64,000 bases of DNA. Source: DUPU01 sp050952465. Its GTDB lineage: Bacteria; Bacillota; Dehalobacteriia; Dehalobacteriales; Dehalobacteriaceae. The DNA lies in NCBI GenBank assembly GCA_050952465.1, contig JBMNKZ010000002.1:1-64000 (forward strand), read 5' to 3'. This document shows positions 41,191 to 50,157 of the stretch, in pieces. The notes beneath the pieces are model-generated. The model saw only the letters and a program-made list of their open reading frames with translations, ran no database searches and was not told where the DNA came from. Position 1 is the stretch's first letter. The number at the start of each line of letters is the position of its first letter. Both the position numbers and the translations under genes were made by a program.

Positions 41191-41900
41191 GAACAGCTCT
41201 CTCCATGTGTCTCCGCCCATTTTACTTCTGCCTCAGATGGCCTTAAATAAAAAGGTTTGATTGCAAATAAACTTGTTTCTTCTCCCTGAAGAAACTTTTT
41301 TAATCCAAGACTCGCTACTTCTGCAGCCCGTAGTAGGTTTTTGGTTGCAGGGGCAAAAAAAGCCCTGTCTTTTAAAATCTCTTGAATCAAATTACGATAC
41401 GCGAAGACTCCGTCTCCAAGGAAGGTAACCCTGTCTTTTAGGGGCAAAAGTTCTTCTAAAAGCACCTCCGGAGCCAAAGCCCGGTATGGTGACAAGCGTT
41501 CCATTTGATTCCCCGCACTTTGATATAAAGCTGTATATACTTCATTTTTTCTGGCATCAAGAATCGGGCATAAAAGTCCCGGCCAACCTGTTAAATTTTC
41601 TGCTAAAGCATCTAAAGAGACGATACCGGTCACCGGTTTATCTAAAACCTGAGCCAAACCCTGTACTGTAGCCAACCCAATGCGTAAGCCGGTAAAAGAT
41701 CCCGGGCCGATAGTGACCGCAAACCCAGATATTTCATCCCAAGTAATATCTGAATTTTCCAAAAGGCTATCCATTAAAGGAAGAAGCCGCTGGGAATGAG
41801 TTTTTCCGGTGTTTAACCAGCATTCAGCTAATACTCCCGTTTCATCTACAATCCCCACACCGGCTACTTTTGTCGCAGTATCAATTCCTAATATTTTCAC
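41187..41900 (-). CDS. tsaB: tRNA threonylcarbamoyladenosine biosynthesis protein TsaB
   Basis: Scaffold partner of TsaD in t6A synthesis; an ASKHA-fold pseudo-peptidase. 237 residues beginning with the DTAT motif in ILGIDTATKVAGVG and containing GPGSFTGLRIGLATVQGL. GTG start at 41900 overlaps the end of tsaE by 20 bp, and its stop overlaps rimI, so the run is tightly coupled. Confidence 0.94.
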   Translation of the reverse strand: MKILGIDTATKVAGVGIVDETGVLAECWLNTGKTHSQRLLPLMDSLLENSDITWDEISGFAVTIGPGSFTGLRIGLATVQGLAQVLDKPVTGIVSLDALAENLTGWPGLLCPILDARKNEVYTALYQSAGNQMERLSPYRALAPEVLLEELLPLKDRVTFLGDGVFAYRNLIQEILKDRAFFAPATKNLLRAAEVASLGLKKFLQGEETSLFAIKPFYLRPSEAEVKWAETHGESCS

Positions 41901-42369
41901 TTTCTTTAAACTCCCTGATCAAATTTTCCCATTCATGTCCCATATCTTTAAAACTTAATCTGCGAAGTTCATGACCGAATTCATCCCATTCTTTTTTTAG
42001 ATTAATTTTCAGGTAAGATAAAGGCAAAAAACCCTTAATTTGCTCCGGCCATTCTATCAAAGTAACTCCAGAAGAATTAAAATATTCCTCCAGTCCTAAC
42101 TCCTCTACTTCTCCGGCCTCTTCCAGACGATAAGCATCTATATGAAAAAAAGGCAAGCGTCCTTGATGATACTCGTTAATAATGGTAAAAGTAGGGCTGG
42201 TAATCGGTTCAGTAATATTTAAACCTTTGGCAATCCCCTGGGCAAAAAGGGTTTTCCCCGCCCCCAGCTCCCCTGATAAAGCAATCACCGCTCCTGGAAA
42301 AAGATATCCCGCCAGACGCTCTCCCCAAGCAAAGGTCTCCTCTGGCTTTTTTGTGATTACAGTAAACAA
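41881..42369 (-). CDS. tsaE: tRNA t6A biosynthesis ATPase TsaE
   Basis: P-loop ATPase that resets the TsaBD complex. The Walker A GELGAGKT lies at about 33-40 of the chosen protein, with SPTFTIINEY and the HIDAYRL and LIEWPEQ segments following. Longer in-frame starts exist up to 42471, but the TTG at 42369 has GGAGGAG about 6 nt upstream and yields 162 residues, the usual family length with the usual N-terminus (ITKKPEETFAWGE). The start is an inference. Confidence 0.9.
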   Translation of the reverse strand: MFTVITKKPEETFAWGERLAGYLFPGAVIALSGELGAGKTLFAQGIAKGLNITEPITSPTFTIINEYHQGRLPFFHIDAYRLEEAGEVEELGLEEYFNSSGVTLIEWPEQIKGFLPLSYLKINLKKEWDEFGHELRRLSFKDMGHEWENLIREFKESENIRN

Positions 42370-42483
42370 TACATTCTCCTCCGCACTATCCATTAAATCA
42401 CTCTTCATTATAACCAATTTAGTCAAACTTAAGACACATAAGAAACGATCCAAGATTGCCATCATGAGCATTAGCCAAGGATC

Positions 42484-43626
42484 TTACGCCGGCTCACCTT
42501 GATCCTGATATACGACCTGCCCATTGATAATCACCGTTTCGATCACCGAATCCATGGACAATATACTACCGCTAAGAATCAATATATCTGCATCCTTCCC
42601 TTCAGAAAAACTTCCCACCCGGTGATCAATGCCCAGAATCTCCGCCGGGTTAATGGTAATTGCCTTTAAGGCATTTTCTTCCGACATTCCTGCCCGGCAG
42701 GCAAAAAAAGCGCAGAGGGAAAGATATTGAATAGGAATTACCGGGTGGTCTGTCATTAGAGCCACCTTAACCCCAGCTTCAGCCAATAAACCGGGAGTCC
42801 GCCACGTTTTATCCTTCATTTCCACCTTAGCCCGGTTAACCAGGTGCGGTCCCGAAACCACCGGAATATTTCTATGGGCTAATTCGGAGCAAAGTTTGTG
42901 ACTTTCTGTCCCGTGGAGAATAATCAAAGGCATATCAAATTCTTCGGATATCCGAATAGCTGTCATGATATCATCGGAACGGTGAGCATGAGCATGAAGG
43001 GCTATCTCTTTTTTTAATACCTTCACTATTGGTTCCAATAAAATATCTCTTTCTTTGTGATCCGAGGCATAGTTTTGACCCTTGACCAAAAACTCCCTGA
43101 GCATTCCTGCCGTAGCCATCCGCGTTGAAGGCATTTTCTTTTGTTCCCCATAACTCCGCTTCGGATTTTCCCCAAAAGCAATTTTTAACCCTGCCGGTTC
43201 TTTGAGGATCATCCTATCCACTATTTGACCATAAGTTTTTAATATTACAACCTGCCCCCCGATGACGTTAGCACTGCCAGGAGCAACTGCAACAGTAGTC
43301 ACTCCTCCCCTTAGAGCATCAACAAAGGCCAGATCTTCCGGATTAATGCCATCTAGGGCACGCAAATGAGGTGTTACAGGGTTAGTCATTTCATTTAAGT
43401 CATCTCCCTCCACCTGATAAACCTCTTCGCTAATCCCCAGATGACAATGGGCATCAATTAACCCAGGCATTACCACCTTGCCATAAGCATTAATTACATC
43501 GGCTCCCTTAGGGATTAGAATACTCTCTCCGATAGCTACAATTTTACCCTGATCTATTAATAAAGTTCCTTTTTGGTAGGTCCTACCTTCCATAGTAAGT
43601 ATTTTCCCATTTGTCACAGCCAGCAC
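42484..43626 (-). CDS. Metal-dependent amidohydrolase (imidazolonepropionase-like)
   Basis: Binuclear-type amidohydrolase superfamily member of about 380 residues: N-terminal beta-domain (GKILTMEGRTYQKGTLLIDQGKI), the HxH metal motif GLIDAHCHLG (about 66-75), further metal ligands in ALHAHAHRSDD and ILHGTESHKL, and the catalytic Asp in ALMTDHPVI. The GTG at 43626 with GGAGG upstream is the probable start. Substrate is not evident; its closest-looking relatives are annotated imidazolonepropionase or carboxyl-terminal prolidase-type, neither of which context supports. Confidence 0.85.
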   Translation of the reverse strand: MLAVTNGKILTMEGRTYQKGTLLIDQGKIVAIGESILIPKGADVINAYGKVVMPGLIDAHCHLGISEEVYQVEGDDLNEMTNPVTPHLRALDGINPEDLAFVDALRGGVTTVAVAPGSANVIGGQVVILKTYGQIVDRMILKEPAGLKIAFGENPKRSYGEQKKMPSTRMATAGMLREFLVKGQNYASDHKERDILLEPIVKVLKKEIALHAHAHRSDDIMTAIRISEEFDMPLIILHGTESHKLCSELAHRNIPVVSGPHLVNRAKVEMKDKTWRTPGLLAEAGVKVALMTDHPVIPIQYLSLCAFFACRAGMSEENALKAITINPAEILGIDHRVGSFSEGKDADILILSGSILSMDSVIETVIINGQVVYQDQGEPA

Positions 43627-43716
43627 AAAACATACACCTCCTACTGGTAAAATCTTCGGCAAAAAAATTTGAAACCCTGCAAAAAATGTAGAAAATATCG
43701 CATTCCTGCAGAAGGG

Positions 43717-44415
43717 TCATGAAAGACATGCAGTAATAAATGCTTTAAATAGACGGTAGCTGCCTAGATCATTACGCCAATTACATTCCGGATGCCACTG
43801 CACTCCTATGGCAAAGGGATGGTTCTTTGCCTCAATCGCCTCAATCACCCCATCCGGGGCGCAAGCGGAAACCATAAAGCCTGGTGCAGGGTATTTTACC
43901 GCCTGGTGATGAAAGCTATTTACCCACCAATGCTCCTGGGGTAAGATATGGCTTAATTTTGTCCCTGGAACAACCTTTATGGAGTGGGTGGGAGATTCTC
44001 TCGGTGCTTTTTGGTCATGCTTGATCAACCCGGGAATTTGACTCTTTAGATCCTGAAAAATGCTTCCCCCTAAGGCCAGGTTTAATACCTGACAACCGCG
44101 GCACACAGCCAGGATCGGTTTACCCAGAAGAAAAAATTTTTTGGTCAGAAACAATTCGAACCCGTCCCTTTCGGGAGTTATCTCCCCCATTCCCGGAACC
44201 GGCTCCTCACCAAAAAGGAGGGGGTTCACATCTACTCCACCGGATAGGATCAGCCCATCCAATAATTCTAGGTACCTTTCCCGCTGACAGTTTCTTTTTA
44301 GAACAGGGAGCAATACCGGAACACCACCCACACTTTCTATCACTCTGACATAAAACTGCCGGACATAAAAGTTCAGTCCATCCTCCCCACAAGTAATACC
44401 AATTAAAGGATACAA
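43717..44415 (-). CDS. Class I glutamine amidotransferase-like gamma-glutamyl hydrolase (PuuD family)
   Basis: 232 residues of the gamma-glutamyl-gamma-aminobutyrate hydrolase family (Peptidase C26). It has GLILSGGVDVNP, the nucleophile elbow AVCRGCQVLN (Cys about 105) and the His-Glu of GVQWHPE near the C-terminus, so the catalytic triad is complete. Polyamine-utilisation partners are absent, so the true gamma-glutamyl substrate is unknown. The downstream amidohydrolase is 90 bp away and may share its transcript. Confidence 0.88.
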   Translation of the reverse strand: MYPLIGITCGEDGLNFYVRQFYVRVIESVGGVPVLLPVLKRNCQRERYLELLDGLILSGGVDVNPLLFGEEPVPGMGEITPERDGFELFLTKKFFLLGKPILAVCRGCQVLNLALGGSIFQDLKSQIPGLIKHDQKAPRESPTHSIKVVPGTKLSHILPQEHWWVNSFHHQAVKYPAPGFMVSACAPDGVIEAIEAKNHPFAIGVQWHPECNWRNDLGSYRLFKAFITACLS

Positions 44416-44499
44416 AGAAATCCCCTCCCTGGGATAAAAACTTTAAGTATACCTAGATATATCAGAAAGAAGTTATACTTATGATATATAAATAAATAA

Positions 44500-44523
44500 G
44501 TCAGGCTATAAATCAAGCCTGAC
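44500..44523 (-). terminator. Terminator after mazF
   Basis: GTCAGGCT / AGCCTGAC stem, T/A-rich downstream on the minus strand, 23 nt past the mazF stop. Confidence 0.65.
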
Positions 44524-44545
44524 CACCAATTTATCTCCATATTTT

Positions 44546-44896
44546 TTAAATTTCCACTAAGCCTAAACTAATCTCCAAGGCCTTATTTACCCTGTGCATA
44601 ATCTCATCGTTTAATACGGCTACCTTATGCTGAAGACGGCTTTTATCAATAGTCCGCACCTGTTCTGCCAGAATTACAGAATCTTTGTCCAGCCCTGTTC
44701 TTTCTTTTGGAAGTTCAATATGTGTAGGAAGTTTTGCCTTATTAATCTGGGATGTAATTGCCACAATAATCGTTGTGGGACTATATTGGTTGCCAATATC
44801 ATTTTGGACAACCAATACAGGCCTGGTGCCTCCCTGTTCTGAACCCTGAACCGGATTAAGTTCAGCAAAAAAAACTTCCCCGCGCCGCACAATCAT
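44546..44896 (-). CDS. mazF: MazF/EndoA-type mRNA interferase toxin
   Basis: Sequence-specific endoribonuclease toxin (NdoA/EndoA in Bacillus). 116 residues of typical length with RRGEVFFAELNPVQGSEQGG at the start and VLVVQND, ITSQINKAKLPTHIEL and VRTIDKSRL following. Its start overlaps the antitoxin stop as ATGA, ensuring that antitoxin is made first. alr-mazE-mazF is the classic Bacillus/Clostridium order. Confidence 0.96.
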   Translation of the reverse strand: MIVRRGEVFFAELNPVQGSEQGGTRPVLVVQNDIGNQYSPTTIIVAITSQINKAKLPTHIELPKERTGLDKDSVILAEQVRTIDKSRLQHKVAVLNDEIMHRVNKALEISLGLVEI

Positions 44897-45171
44897 TTTA
44901 CCCTCTCCACCTGGTTATCATCAGCACCATCAAAAGCTTCATTCTCAGCGCTGAAGCATTCCCTGGCAATAGCTAAATTAATATTTGCCATCTCTTGATA
45001 ACCTTTTTTCATTTGTTCCTGCAAAATACGCCGGCGTCGCTCAACAATATAAAACTTCATGGCTTCCCGAATAAATTCACTTCTATTTTTGTTTTCATCA
45101 TTAACAATGCCGTCAAACTCCCGAAGAAGTTGATCGGGAACACTGATCATAATTCTTTTTAAATTAGGCAC
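44893..45171 (-). CDS. mazE: MazE/EndoAI-type antitoxin (ribbon-helix-helix)
   Basis: Antitoxin that binds and neutralises MazF. 92 residues with an N-terminal ribbon-helix-helix DNA-binding domain (NLKRIMISVPDQLLREFDGIV...RSEFIREAMKFYI) and a flexible acidic C-terminus for toxin binding. The GTG at 45171 has GGAGG 8 nt upstream and is preferred over 45186. A promoter and an SD-masking hairpin precede it, so it can be made independently of alr. Confidence 0.93.
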   Translation of the reverse strand: MPNLKRIMISVPDQLLREFDGIVNDENKNRSEFIREAMKFYIVERRRRILQEQMKKGYQEMANINLAIARECFSAENEAFDGADDNQVERVK

Positions 45172-45180
45172 AGGGCACAC

Positions 45181-45208
45181 CTCCAAAAAGATATATATAT
45201 ATCTGGAG
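45181..45208 (-). promoter_or_regulatory. 5'-terminal hairpin that would mask the mazE ribosome site
   Basis: The minus strand reads CTCC, then the 16-bp palindrome AGATATATATATATCT, then TTTT and GGAG, the mazE Shine-Dalgarno core. CTCC (45208-45205) pairs with GGAG (45184-45181) over an AU stem. It falls at the predicted very 5' end of the mazEF transcript. The palindrome may also, or instead, be a MazE operator. Confidence 0.6.
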
Positions 45209-45216
45209 CTATAAGT

Positions 45217-45246
45217 ATTATAGCCCTTTTGCTATATTATTTGCAA
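45217..45246 (-). promoter_or_regulatory. Promoter of mazEF
   Basis: Minus strand TTGCAA (45246-45241), 18-nt spacer, TATAAT (45222-45217); predicted transcript start about 45210. Confidence 0.75.
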
Positions 45247-45299
45247 CTAATCCAAAATATTATCTCCAGGTAATTGATGGTAATTAGGCTTCATAATTA

Positions 45300-46451
45300 T
45301 TATGTCTCTGCGTTAAGATATATGCGGGGAATTCTTTCACTGAGCATACATATTATTTCGTAATTAATTGTATTTAACCTTTTGGCAATTTCCTCCACTG
45401 GGATATATTCTGATCCTTGCCGGCCAATAATTACTGCTTCATCACCGATTTTTACCCCCTGAACCTGGGATGCATCCACCATTAACTGATCCATGCAAAT
45501 GGTACCTACCACAGGAACCCTTTTTCCACCCAAGAGAATCTCACTCTGATTAGACAGCTTCCTGATATAACCGTCAGCATAACCAAAGGGCAAAGATGCA
45601 ATCACCGCTTCATCCGGGACAATAAATTTGCGGCCGTAACTAATACTGGTGCCGGAACCTACCTTTTTAACAAAAGCAACCTTCGCCTTCAGCTCCATCG
45701 CCGGTATCAGATTAATCTTCTTATGATCTACCCCAGGTGATGGATATAGGCCATATAAAAGAATCCCTGCCCGTACCATATCCAAATGGGTTTCTGGTAA
45801 ATCAATAATGGCCGCGCTGTTAGCCGCATGCTTCAGGGGGATCTTTATTCCCTCTTCTTCCAGGCGGGAAATCAGCCAGGTAAACTTTTCCAACTGCTGC
45901 CAGGTAAAAGTTTTATCTGTTTCATCAGCTACGGCAAAATGGGTGAATATCCCTTCCAACCATAATCCTTTTAAATTTACAATTTCTTTAATTAAATCAA
46001 TAGTCTCTTTTTGGGGAAGAAAGCCAATCCTCCCCATCCCGGTATCTATTTTTATATGAATTTTTGCCTTTTCCCCTTTTTGCAAAGCCATGCGGGATAA
46101 AGCTTCAGCCATTTCTAAGGTAAAAACAGTGGTGGTCACATTAAATTTAAGAATTTCCTCTACCTGATCCAAGGTATTATAGCCCATGACCAATATGGGA
46201 GCATCAATTCCCTGCTCCCGAAGTTTCACAGCTTCACTAAGAATCGCTACCCCAAGATAATCCGCTCCATGCTTTAGTGCCGTTTGGGCTATTTGAACCG
46301 CTCCATGGCCATACCCGTTTGCCTTTACGATAGCCATAATTTTTGTCTCCGGTTTTACAATGCGTCTAATTTCCCTGGTGTTATGGGCAACTGCGCCTAA
46401 ATCAACTTCTGCCCACACCGGACGGGTAATGTTTTTTATCATTCTGATCAT
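45300..46451 (-). CDS. alr: Alanine racemase
   Basis: PLP-dependent interconversion of L- and D-alanine for peptidoglycan. Up to 383 residues with the PLP lysine at about K43 (MAIVKANGYGHGA), the GMGRIGF loop, the catalytic Tyr in GTSISYGRKF and a C-terminal beta domain with GTICMDQLMVD. ATG 46451 overlaps the nnr stop as ATGA; a second ATG nine bases in (46442) has better spacing from GAGGG and is equally possible. Follows acpS-nnr in the order common to Firmicutes. Confidence 0.96.
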   Translation of the reverse strand: MIRMIKNITRPVWAEVDLGAVAHNTREIRRIVKPETKIMAIVKANGYGHGAVQIAQTALKHGADYLGVAILSEAVKLREQGIDAPILVMGYNTLDQVEEILKFNVTTTVFTLEMAEALSRMALQKGEKAKIHIKIDTGMGRIGFLPQKETIDLIKEIVNLKGLWLEGIFTHFAVADETDKTFTWQQLEKFTWLISRLEEEGIKIPLKHAANSAAIIDLPETHLDMVRAGILLYGLYPSPGVDHKKINLIPAMELKAKVAFVKKVGSGTSISYGRKFIVPDEAVIASLPFGYADGYIRKLSNQSEILLGGKRVPVVGTICMDQLMVDASQVQGVKIGDEAVIIGRQGSEYIPVEEIAKRLNTINYEIICMLSERIPRIYLNAET

Positions 46452-48007
46452 CCCTCAAATTCCAGAAAAACTTTTGGCAAATATTCTATTAAGTCTCCTG
46501 CAGCAAGGCTGATTTGACTTCTCTCCTCGGCAGCCAAATCTCCTGCCCGGCCATGAAGGTATACAGCTAAAGCTGCTGCTTGCTCCGGTTTTATCCCCTG
46601 GACCAAAAAGGCACCAATCATACCAGCCAAAACATCTCCGCTGCCTCCAGTGGCCATACCCGGATTACCGGTGGGATTGACATAGAGTTTTCCTTCCGGC
46701 GTAGCAACTAAGGTTTTGGCCCCTTTCAACACAAAAATAGCATGCCAGTTCTCAGCTCCAAGAAGAGCATATAATATTCTATTTCTTTGCACTTCTTCGG
46801 TGCTTTTCCCCATCAAGCGGGCCATCTCCCCCGGATGAGGAGTAAACACCACTGGGTATTTGCTCTTCTTGATTTTTTCCCTCAGTTCTTCCGTTTCTCC
46901 CAGGGTAAAAAGGGCATCCGCATCTAAAACTGCGGGGCAAGGCAAATCACTGACAAAAGCCTGCACCAGTTTTTGGGTCTCTTTATGACGAGACAATCCC
47001 GGCCCTACCACCGCCACTTTATGGGAAACATTTTCCCTAATCGGTTCTAAAGCAGATAAAGATAAGGTACCCTCCCCGGTTTCCGGCAAAGGCAAAGACA
47101 TGGTTTCCGTTAATTTATTGGCAATAATATGATTAAGATTTGCCGGTACTAAAGCTGTGACCAAACCGGCCCCAGAACGTACAGCTGCCCGGGCAGCCAT
47201 GGTAACAGCACCGGTCATCCCGGGAGAACCGCCAATTACCATCACATGGCCATAAGTCCCCTTATGGCTCTCACTTGCCCGGACTGGTAAAAAGCTTCGG
47301 CATAAATCATGATCTAATAAATAGCGGTTATAATGCTCCTTGATTAGTAATTCCCGGGGAATGGAAATATCTGCTGTAAAAAGTTTGCCCACAAACCTCG
47401 CCCCTGGTTCCAAAACCAGACCAATTTTAGGCAAACCCATAGTTACGGTATAATCCGCGGCCATACATGGGCCATGTACTTGGCCGGTATCAGCTTCCAG
47501 CCCGGAGGGAAGATCAATGGCGACTACAGTTTTTCTTGCTTCATTCACTAAATTGATGAGCTTTCCGGCAATCCCCTGAGCCCTCCCTTTAAAACCCGTA
47601 CCAAAAATTCCATCTACCACTAACTCCGTATATATCAGACCTACCTTAACTACATTTAGGTCTCTTTCTGATATGATTAATTGATAACGAATATTCATCT
47701 TTCTTGCGATCTGCCAATTATTCAGAGCATCACCCTGTAATTCATCAGGTTTACAAAGTAAAAATATTTTTACATCGCAACCGGCATTAGCCAGGTGTCT
47801 GGCAACGACAAAGCCATCCCCCCCGTTGTTGCCTTTCCCGGCAAAGATCAAGATCCGTCTATTTGCCAAGTCACCGCAAAAATGATCCTTGATCACACGC
47901 ACCACAGCTAATCCGGCATTTTCCATTAATACCATGCCCGGAATCCCGTATTCATTAATGGCTTTCTGATCTAAGAGCCGCATTTCCCCTGCTGTGACAA
48001 GGTTCAT
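46448..48007 (-). CDS. nnr: Bifunctional NAD(P)H-hydrate epimerase / ADP-dependent dehydratase
   Basis: Metabolite repair enzyme that recycles hydrated NAD(P)H. 519 residues: N-terminal epimerase domain (about 1-215; GKGNNGGDGFVVARHL and the DLPSGLEADTG segment) and C-terminal ribokinase-like dehydratase domain (about 225-515; VIGGSPGMTGAV, DADALF, PHPGEMARLMG, GNPGMATGGSGDVLAGM). Starts one base after the acpS stop with a GGAAGG ribosome site inside acpS. Complete and full length. Confidence 0.96.
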   Translation of the reverse strand: MNLVTAGEMRLLDQKAINEYGIPGMVLMENAGLAVVRVIKDHFCGDLANRRILIFAGKGNNGGDGFVVARHLANAGCDVKIFLLCKPDELQGDALNNWQIARKMNIRYQLIISERDLNVVKVGLIYTELVVDGIFGTGFKGRAQGIAGKLINLVNEARKTVVAIDLPSGLEADTGQVHGPCMAADYTVTMGLPKIGLVLEPGARFVGKLFTADISIPRELLIKEHYNRYLLDHDLCRSFLPVRASESHKGTYGHVMVIGGSPGMTGAVTMAARAAVRSGAGLVTALVPANLNHIIANKLTETMSLPLPETGEGTLSLSALEPIRENVSHKVAVVGPGLSRHKETQKLVQAFVSDLPCPAVLDADALFTLGETEELREKIKKSKYPVVFTPHPGEMARLMGKSTEEVQRNRILYALLGAENWHAIFVLKGAKTLVATPEGKLYVNPTGNPGMATGGSGDVLAGMIGAFLVQGIKPEQAAALAVYLHGRAGDLAAEERSQISLAAGDLIEYLPKVFLEFEG

Positions 48008-48382
48008 CTACTCACTTCCTTCCGCAATACAAAATGCCAGCGCATTATCTTTACTATGGGACAAGGCTACTTCCAATTTAACGATTCCCTGCCCCTTTGC
48101 TATATCCAGGGCACCATTATGGAGTATGACCAATGGTTTCCCCAAAGAATCAGAGAGAATTTCAATGTCTTGCCATCCATATCCTCGAAAACCCGTCCCA
48201 AAAGCCTTTGCCACCGCTTCCTTGGCAGCAAATCTTACTGCCAGGGAAGCAAAAAAGTTATGTCTCTCCCGGCAGATAGCAATTTCTTTATCGGTAAAGA
48301 CCTTTTTTAGAAAAGACTCCTTTTGGGCGGCTTTTTTGATCCGGGATATTTCAATTATATCTGTCCCACATCCATAGATCAT
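48008..48382 (-). CDS. acpS: Holo-[acyl-carrier-protein] synthase
   Basis: Transfers 4'-phosphopantetheine from CoA to apo-ACP. 124 residues with the metal-binding Asp in GCGTDIIEI (residue 8), FAAKEAVAKAFGTGF (Glu about 54) and a family-typical ending. First gene of acpS-nnr-alr-mazEF. The upstream region to the HD-GYP gene contains an 8-bp inverted repeat (ATGTATCA/TGATACAT, about 48565-48587). Confidence 0.95.
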   Translation of the reverse strand: MIYGCGTDIIEISRIKKAAQKESFLKKVFTDKEIAICRERHNFFASLAVRFAAKEAVAKAFGTGFRGYGWQDIEILSDSLGKPLVILHNGALDIAKGQGIVKLEVALSHSKDNALAFCIAEGSE

Positions 48383-48596
48383 AGTATTATTTTATCTTCC
48401 CCTCGCGGTAATTATAACCAATTGTACCACAGTCCGGAAAACAGGTAAAATTGTTACTAGCAGCAGAGATTTATGATAATAATATATTACCATATTATTT
48501 GAACAAATAAATTATTATTTTATGCACTTTTCAAATCATCAAAAAATCCATAATGTCCAAGGTAATGTATCAAAATCCATGATACATAATAGACGA

Positions 48597-48625
48597 ACAA
48601 ATCTGATAGGATACCCTATCAGACT
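48597..48625 (-). terminator. Terminator after the HD-GYP gene
   Basis: TCTGATAGG / CCTATCAGA stem overlapping the end of the gene, followed by TTTGTT on the minus strand. Confidence 0.75.
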
Positions 48626-49716
48626 TTTGTAATTTCCTCTTCATCCTCGTTTAAAACCCGGACAATATAAAGATCTTCCCTTTCCTTCAGGGAAATCTCC
48701 AAGTTTTCCGGTATAGCCCGTCCTGGGAGAGAACCCAACACCCATACCCGGGGAGAAAGGGGATAGCCTTTAGGCGTATCAAGTACCAACGCTATGCTTC
48801 CATCATTAAGTTCCACCTTTGTCCCCTGGGGGTAGACCGCAATATTATGTAAAAATGCCTTTACCACATGTTCTTTAAAGAAATAATTTCCTGATGCCGC
48901 GCACATTTCAAAAGCTTCCTGGGGAGGAAAGGCCTTACGGTAAACGCGATCAGACGCAATTGCATCAAACCTGTCCGCAATACCAACTATCTGTACATAT
49001 TCAGGGATCTTTTCCCGGGAAAACCCTAAGGGATAACCTGAACCATCATAATTTTCATGGTGTTCCAAGGCAATATCCTCCGGAATTTTACCCAAATTCT
49101 TGGCATCTCTAATTATTTCATAACCTAACGTGGTATGCATTTTTACCAGTTCAAATTCTTCAGCAGTTAGTTTTCCTGGTTTATTGAGGATTTTTTCCGG
49201 AACCTTGATTTTACCCAAGTCATGGAGTAAGGCTCCTGTACCCAAGTCAGTCAGCCGAGTACTGTCATAACCCAGGGTAATGCCTGTCATTAAGGCTAGA
49301 ATGCATACATTAACGGAATGAGAAAAAAGATAGTCGTCATAAGAATGAAGATTGTATAAACTAAACATCGCATCCTGATTTTGAAATAGCTGATCGGTAA
49401 AATCCTTAATTGTGATCCGAAATGTTTCTGGATGCACTAAAAGTCTGCCTGTGGCTCTAGTATTTAGCATAATATTCTTGATTTTCCGTATGGTAGCAAT
49501 ACGTGTTTTTTGAGATACAACTTGTTTTTCCTGAATCCTGGGCAACGATTCATCTTCTATCCAAATATAATCAAATCCCAGATTCCGAAGTCGTTGAATA
49601 TAAACCTTGGTTAAAACTACTCCCGGAAGCAAAAGCTTATCAGACCTGCTGTTGTATATAGGGCTACCAAGTTTCATTCCCGGTTCAAGACGAGAAATAT
49701 TTACCCGCCGCATCAC
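48619..49716 (-). CDS. HD-GYP domain phosphohydrolase (likely cyclic-di-GMP phosphodiesterase)
   Basis: 365 residues. The N-terminal region (about 1-100) begins VNISRLEPGMKLGSPIYN, a DUF3391-like lead. The HD-GYP domain follows (about 115-290) with HSVNVCILAL, the metal site LLHDLGKIKVP, HHENYDGSGYP and DRFDAIASDRVYRKA. All key residues for c-di-GMP hydrolysis are present. A C-terminal beta-rich tail follows. It is divergent from the chemoreceptor gene and next to the motility block, so a role in the switch between motile and sessile states is likely. Confidence 0.9.
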   Translation of the reverse strand: MMRRVNISRLEPGMKLGSPIYNSRSDKLLLPGVVLTKVYIQRLRNLGFDYIWIEDESLPRIQEKQVVSQKTRIATIRKIKNIMLNTRATGRLLVHPETFRITIKDFTDQLFQNQDAMFSLYNLHSYDDYLFSHSVNVCILALMTGITLGYDSTRLTDLGTGALLHDLGKIKVPEKILNKPGKLTAEEFELVKMHTTLGYEIIRDAKNLGKIPEDIALEHHENYDGSGYPLGFSREKIPEYVQIVGIADRFDAIASDRVYRKAFPPQEAFEMCAASGNYFFKEHVVKAFLHNIAVYPQGTKVELNDGSIALVLDTPKGYPLSPRVWVLGSLPGRAIPENLEISLKEREDLYIVRVLNEDEEEITKV

Positions 49717-49896
49717 TCATCACCCAAGCCTCCCCAATCTCATTAAAAAGCCTAATATCTTTTAAAAAGCCGTTCATCAATAAAATAGATAAATTACTAT
49801 AATTGCCTTTAAAATTACATTCGATATAAAAACTTATCTTCCTGCCAATTCTTGCCTATATTTCTGCTTTTTTTGACAAAATGTTTTGCATATGTC

Positions 49897-49923
49897 TTTA
49901 GAAACGGTAAGATTTGCCGATAT
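49897..49923 (+). promoter_or_regulatory. Sigma-D (FliA)-type promoter of the mcp gene
   Basis: TTTA (49897-49900), 15-nt spacer, exact GCCGATAT (49916-49923). The consensus is TAAA-N14-16-GCCGATAT. It lies 235 bp before mcp. Confidence 0.75.
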
Positions 49924-49953
49924 TATTATTATAGATAAATTTTATTTCTCCCA

Positions 49954-49977
49954 AGAAACCTAGATATTAGGTTTTCT
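49954..49977 (+). other. Hairpin with T-rich tail in the mcp leader
   Basis: AAACCTA / TAGGTTT stem followed by TTCTTTGG, downstream of the sigma-D-type promoter. It could be a weak attenuator. Confidence 0.45.
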
Positions 49978-50014
49978 TTGGTTTACTAATTTTCAAAAAG
50001 GAGGTGTTTATAAA

Positions 50015-50089
50015 GTGAGATACAAATGTATTAATGTAGTTAATAACCAGAAAATAAGATTAAACTGCTTCAGATTTATAAAAAACTAG
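50015..50089 (+). CDS. Possible 24-residue leader peptide before mcp
   Basis: GTG start with an ideal AAGGAGGTG 8 nt upstream, 24 codons, basic product with two Cys, ending 68 nt before mcp. The ribosome site is the best in the region, better than that of mcp itself. It may be a leader peptide, or the ribosome site may be a relic. Low confidence. Confidence 0.35.
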   Translation: MRYKCINVVNNQKIRLNCFRFIKN

Positions 50090-50157
50090 CAAATTGATAG
50101 GAATACTTAAGTAATATTTATTTCGAGCATTTAATAAAAGGAAAGGATACAATAAAG

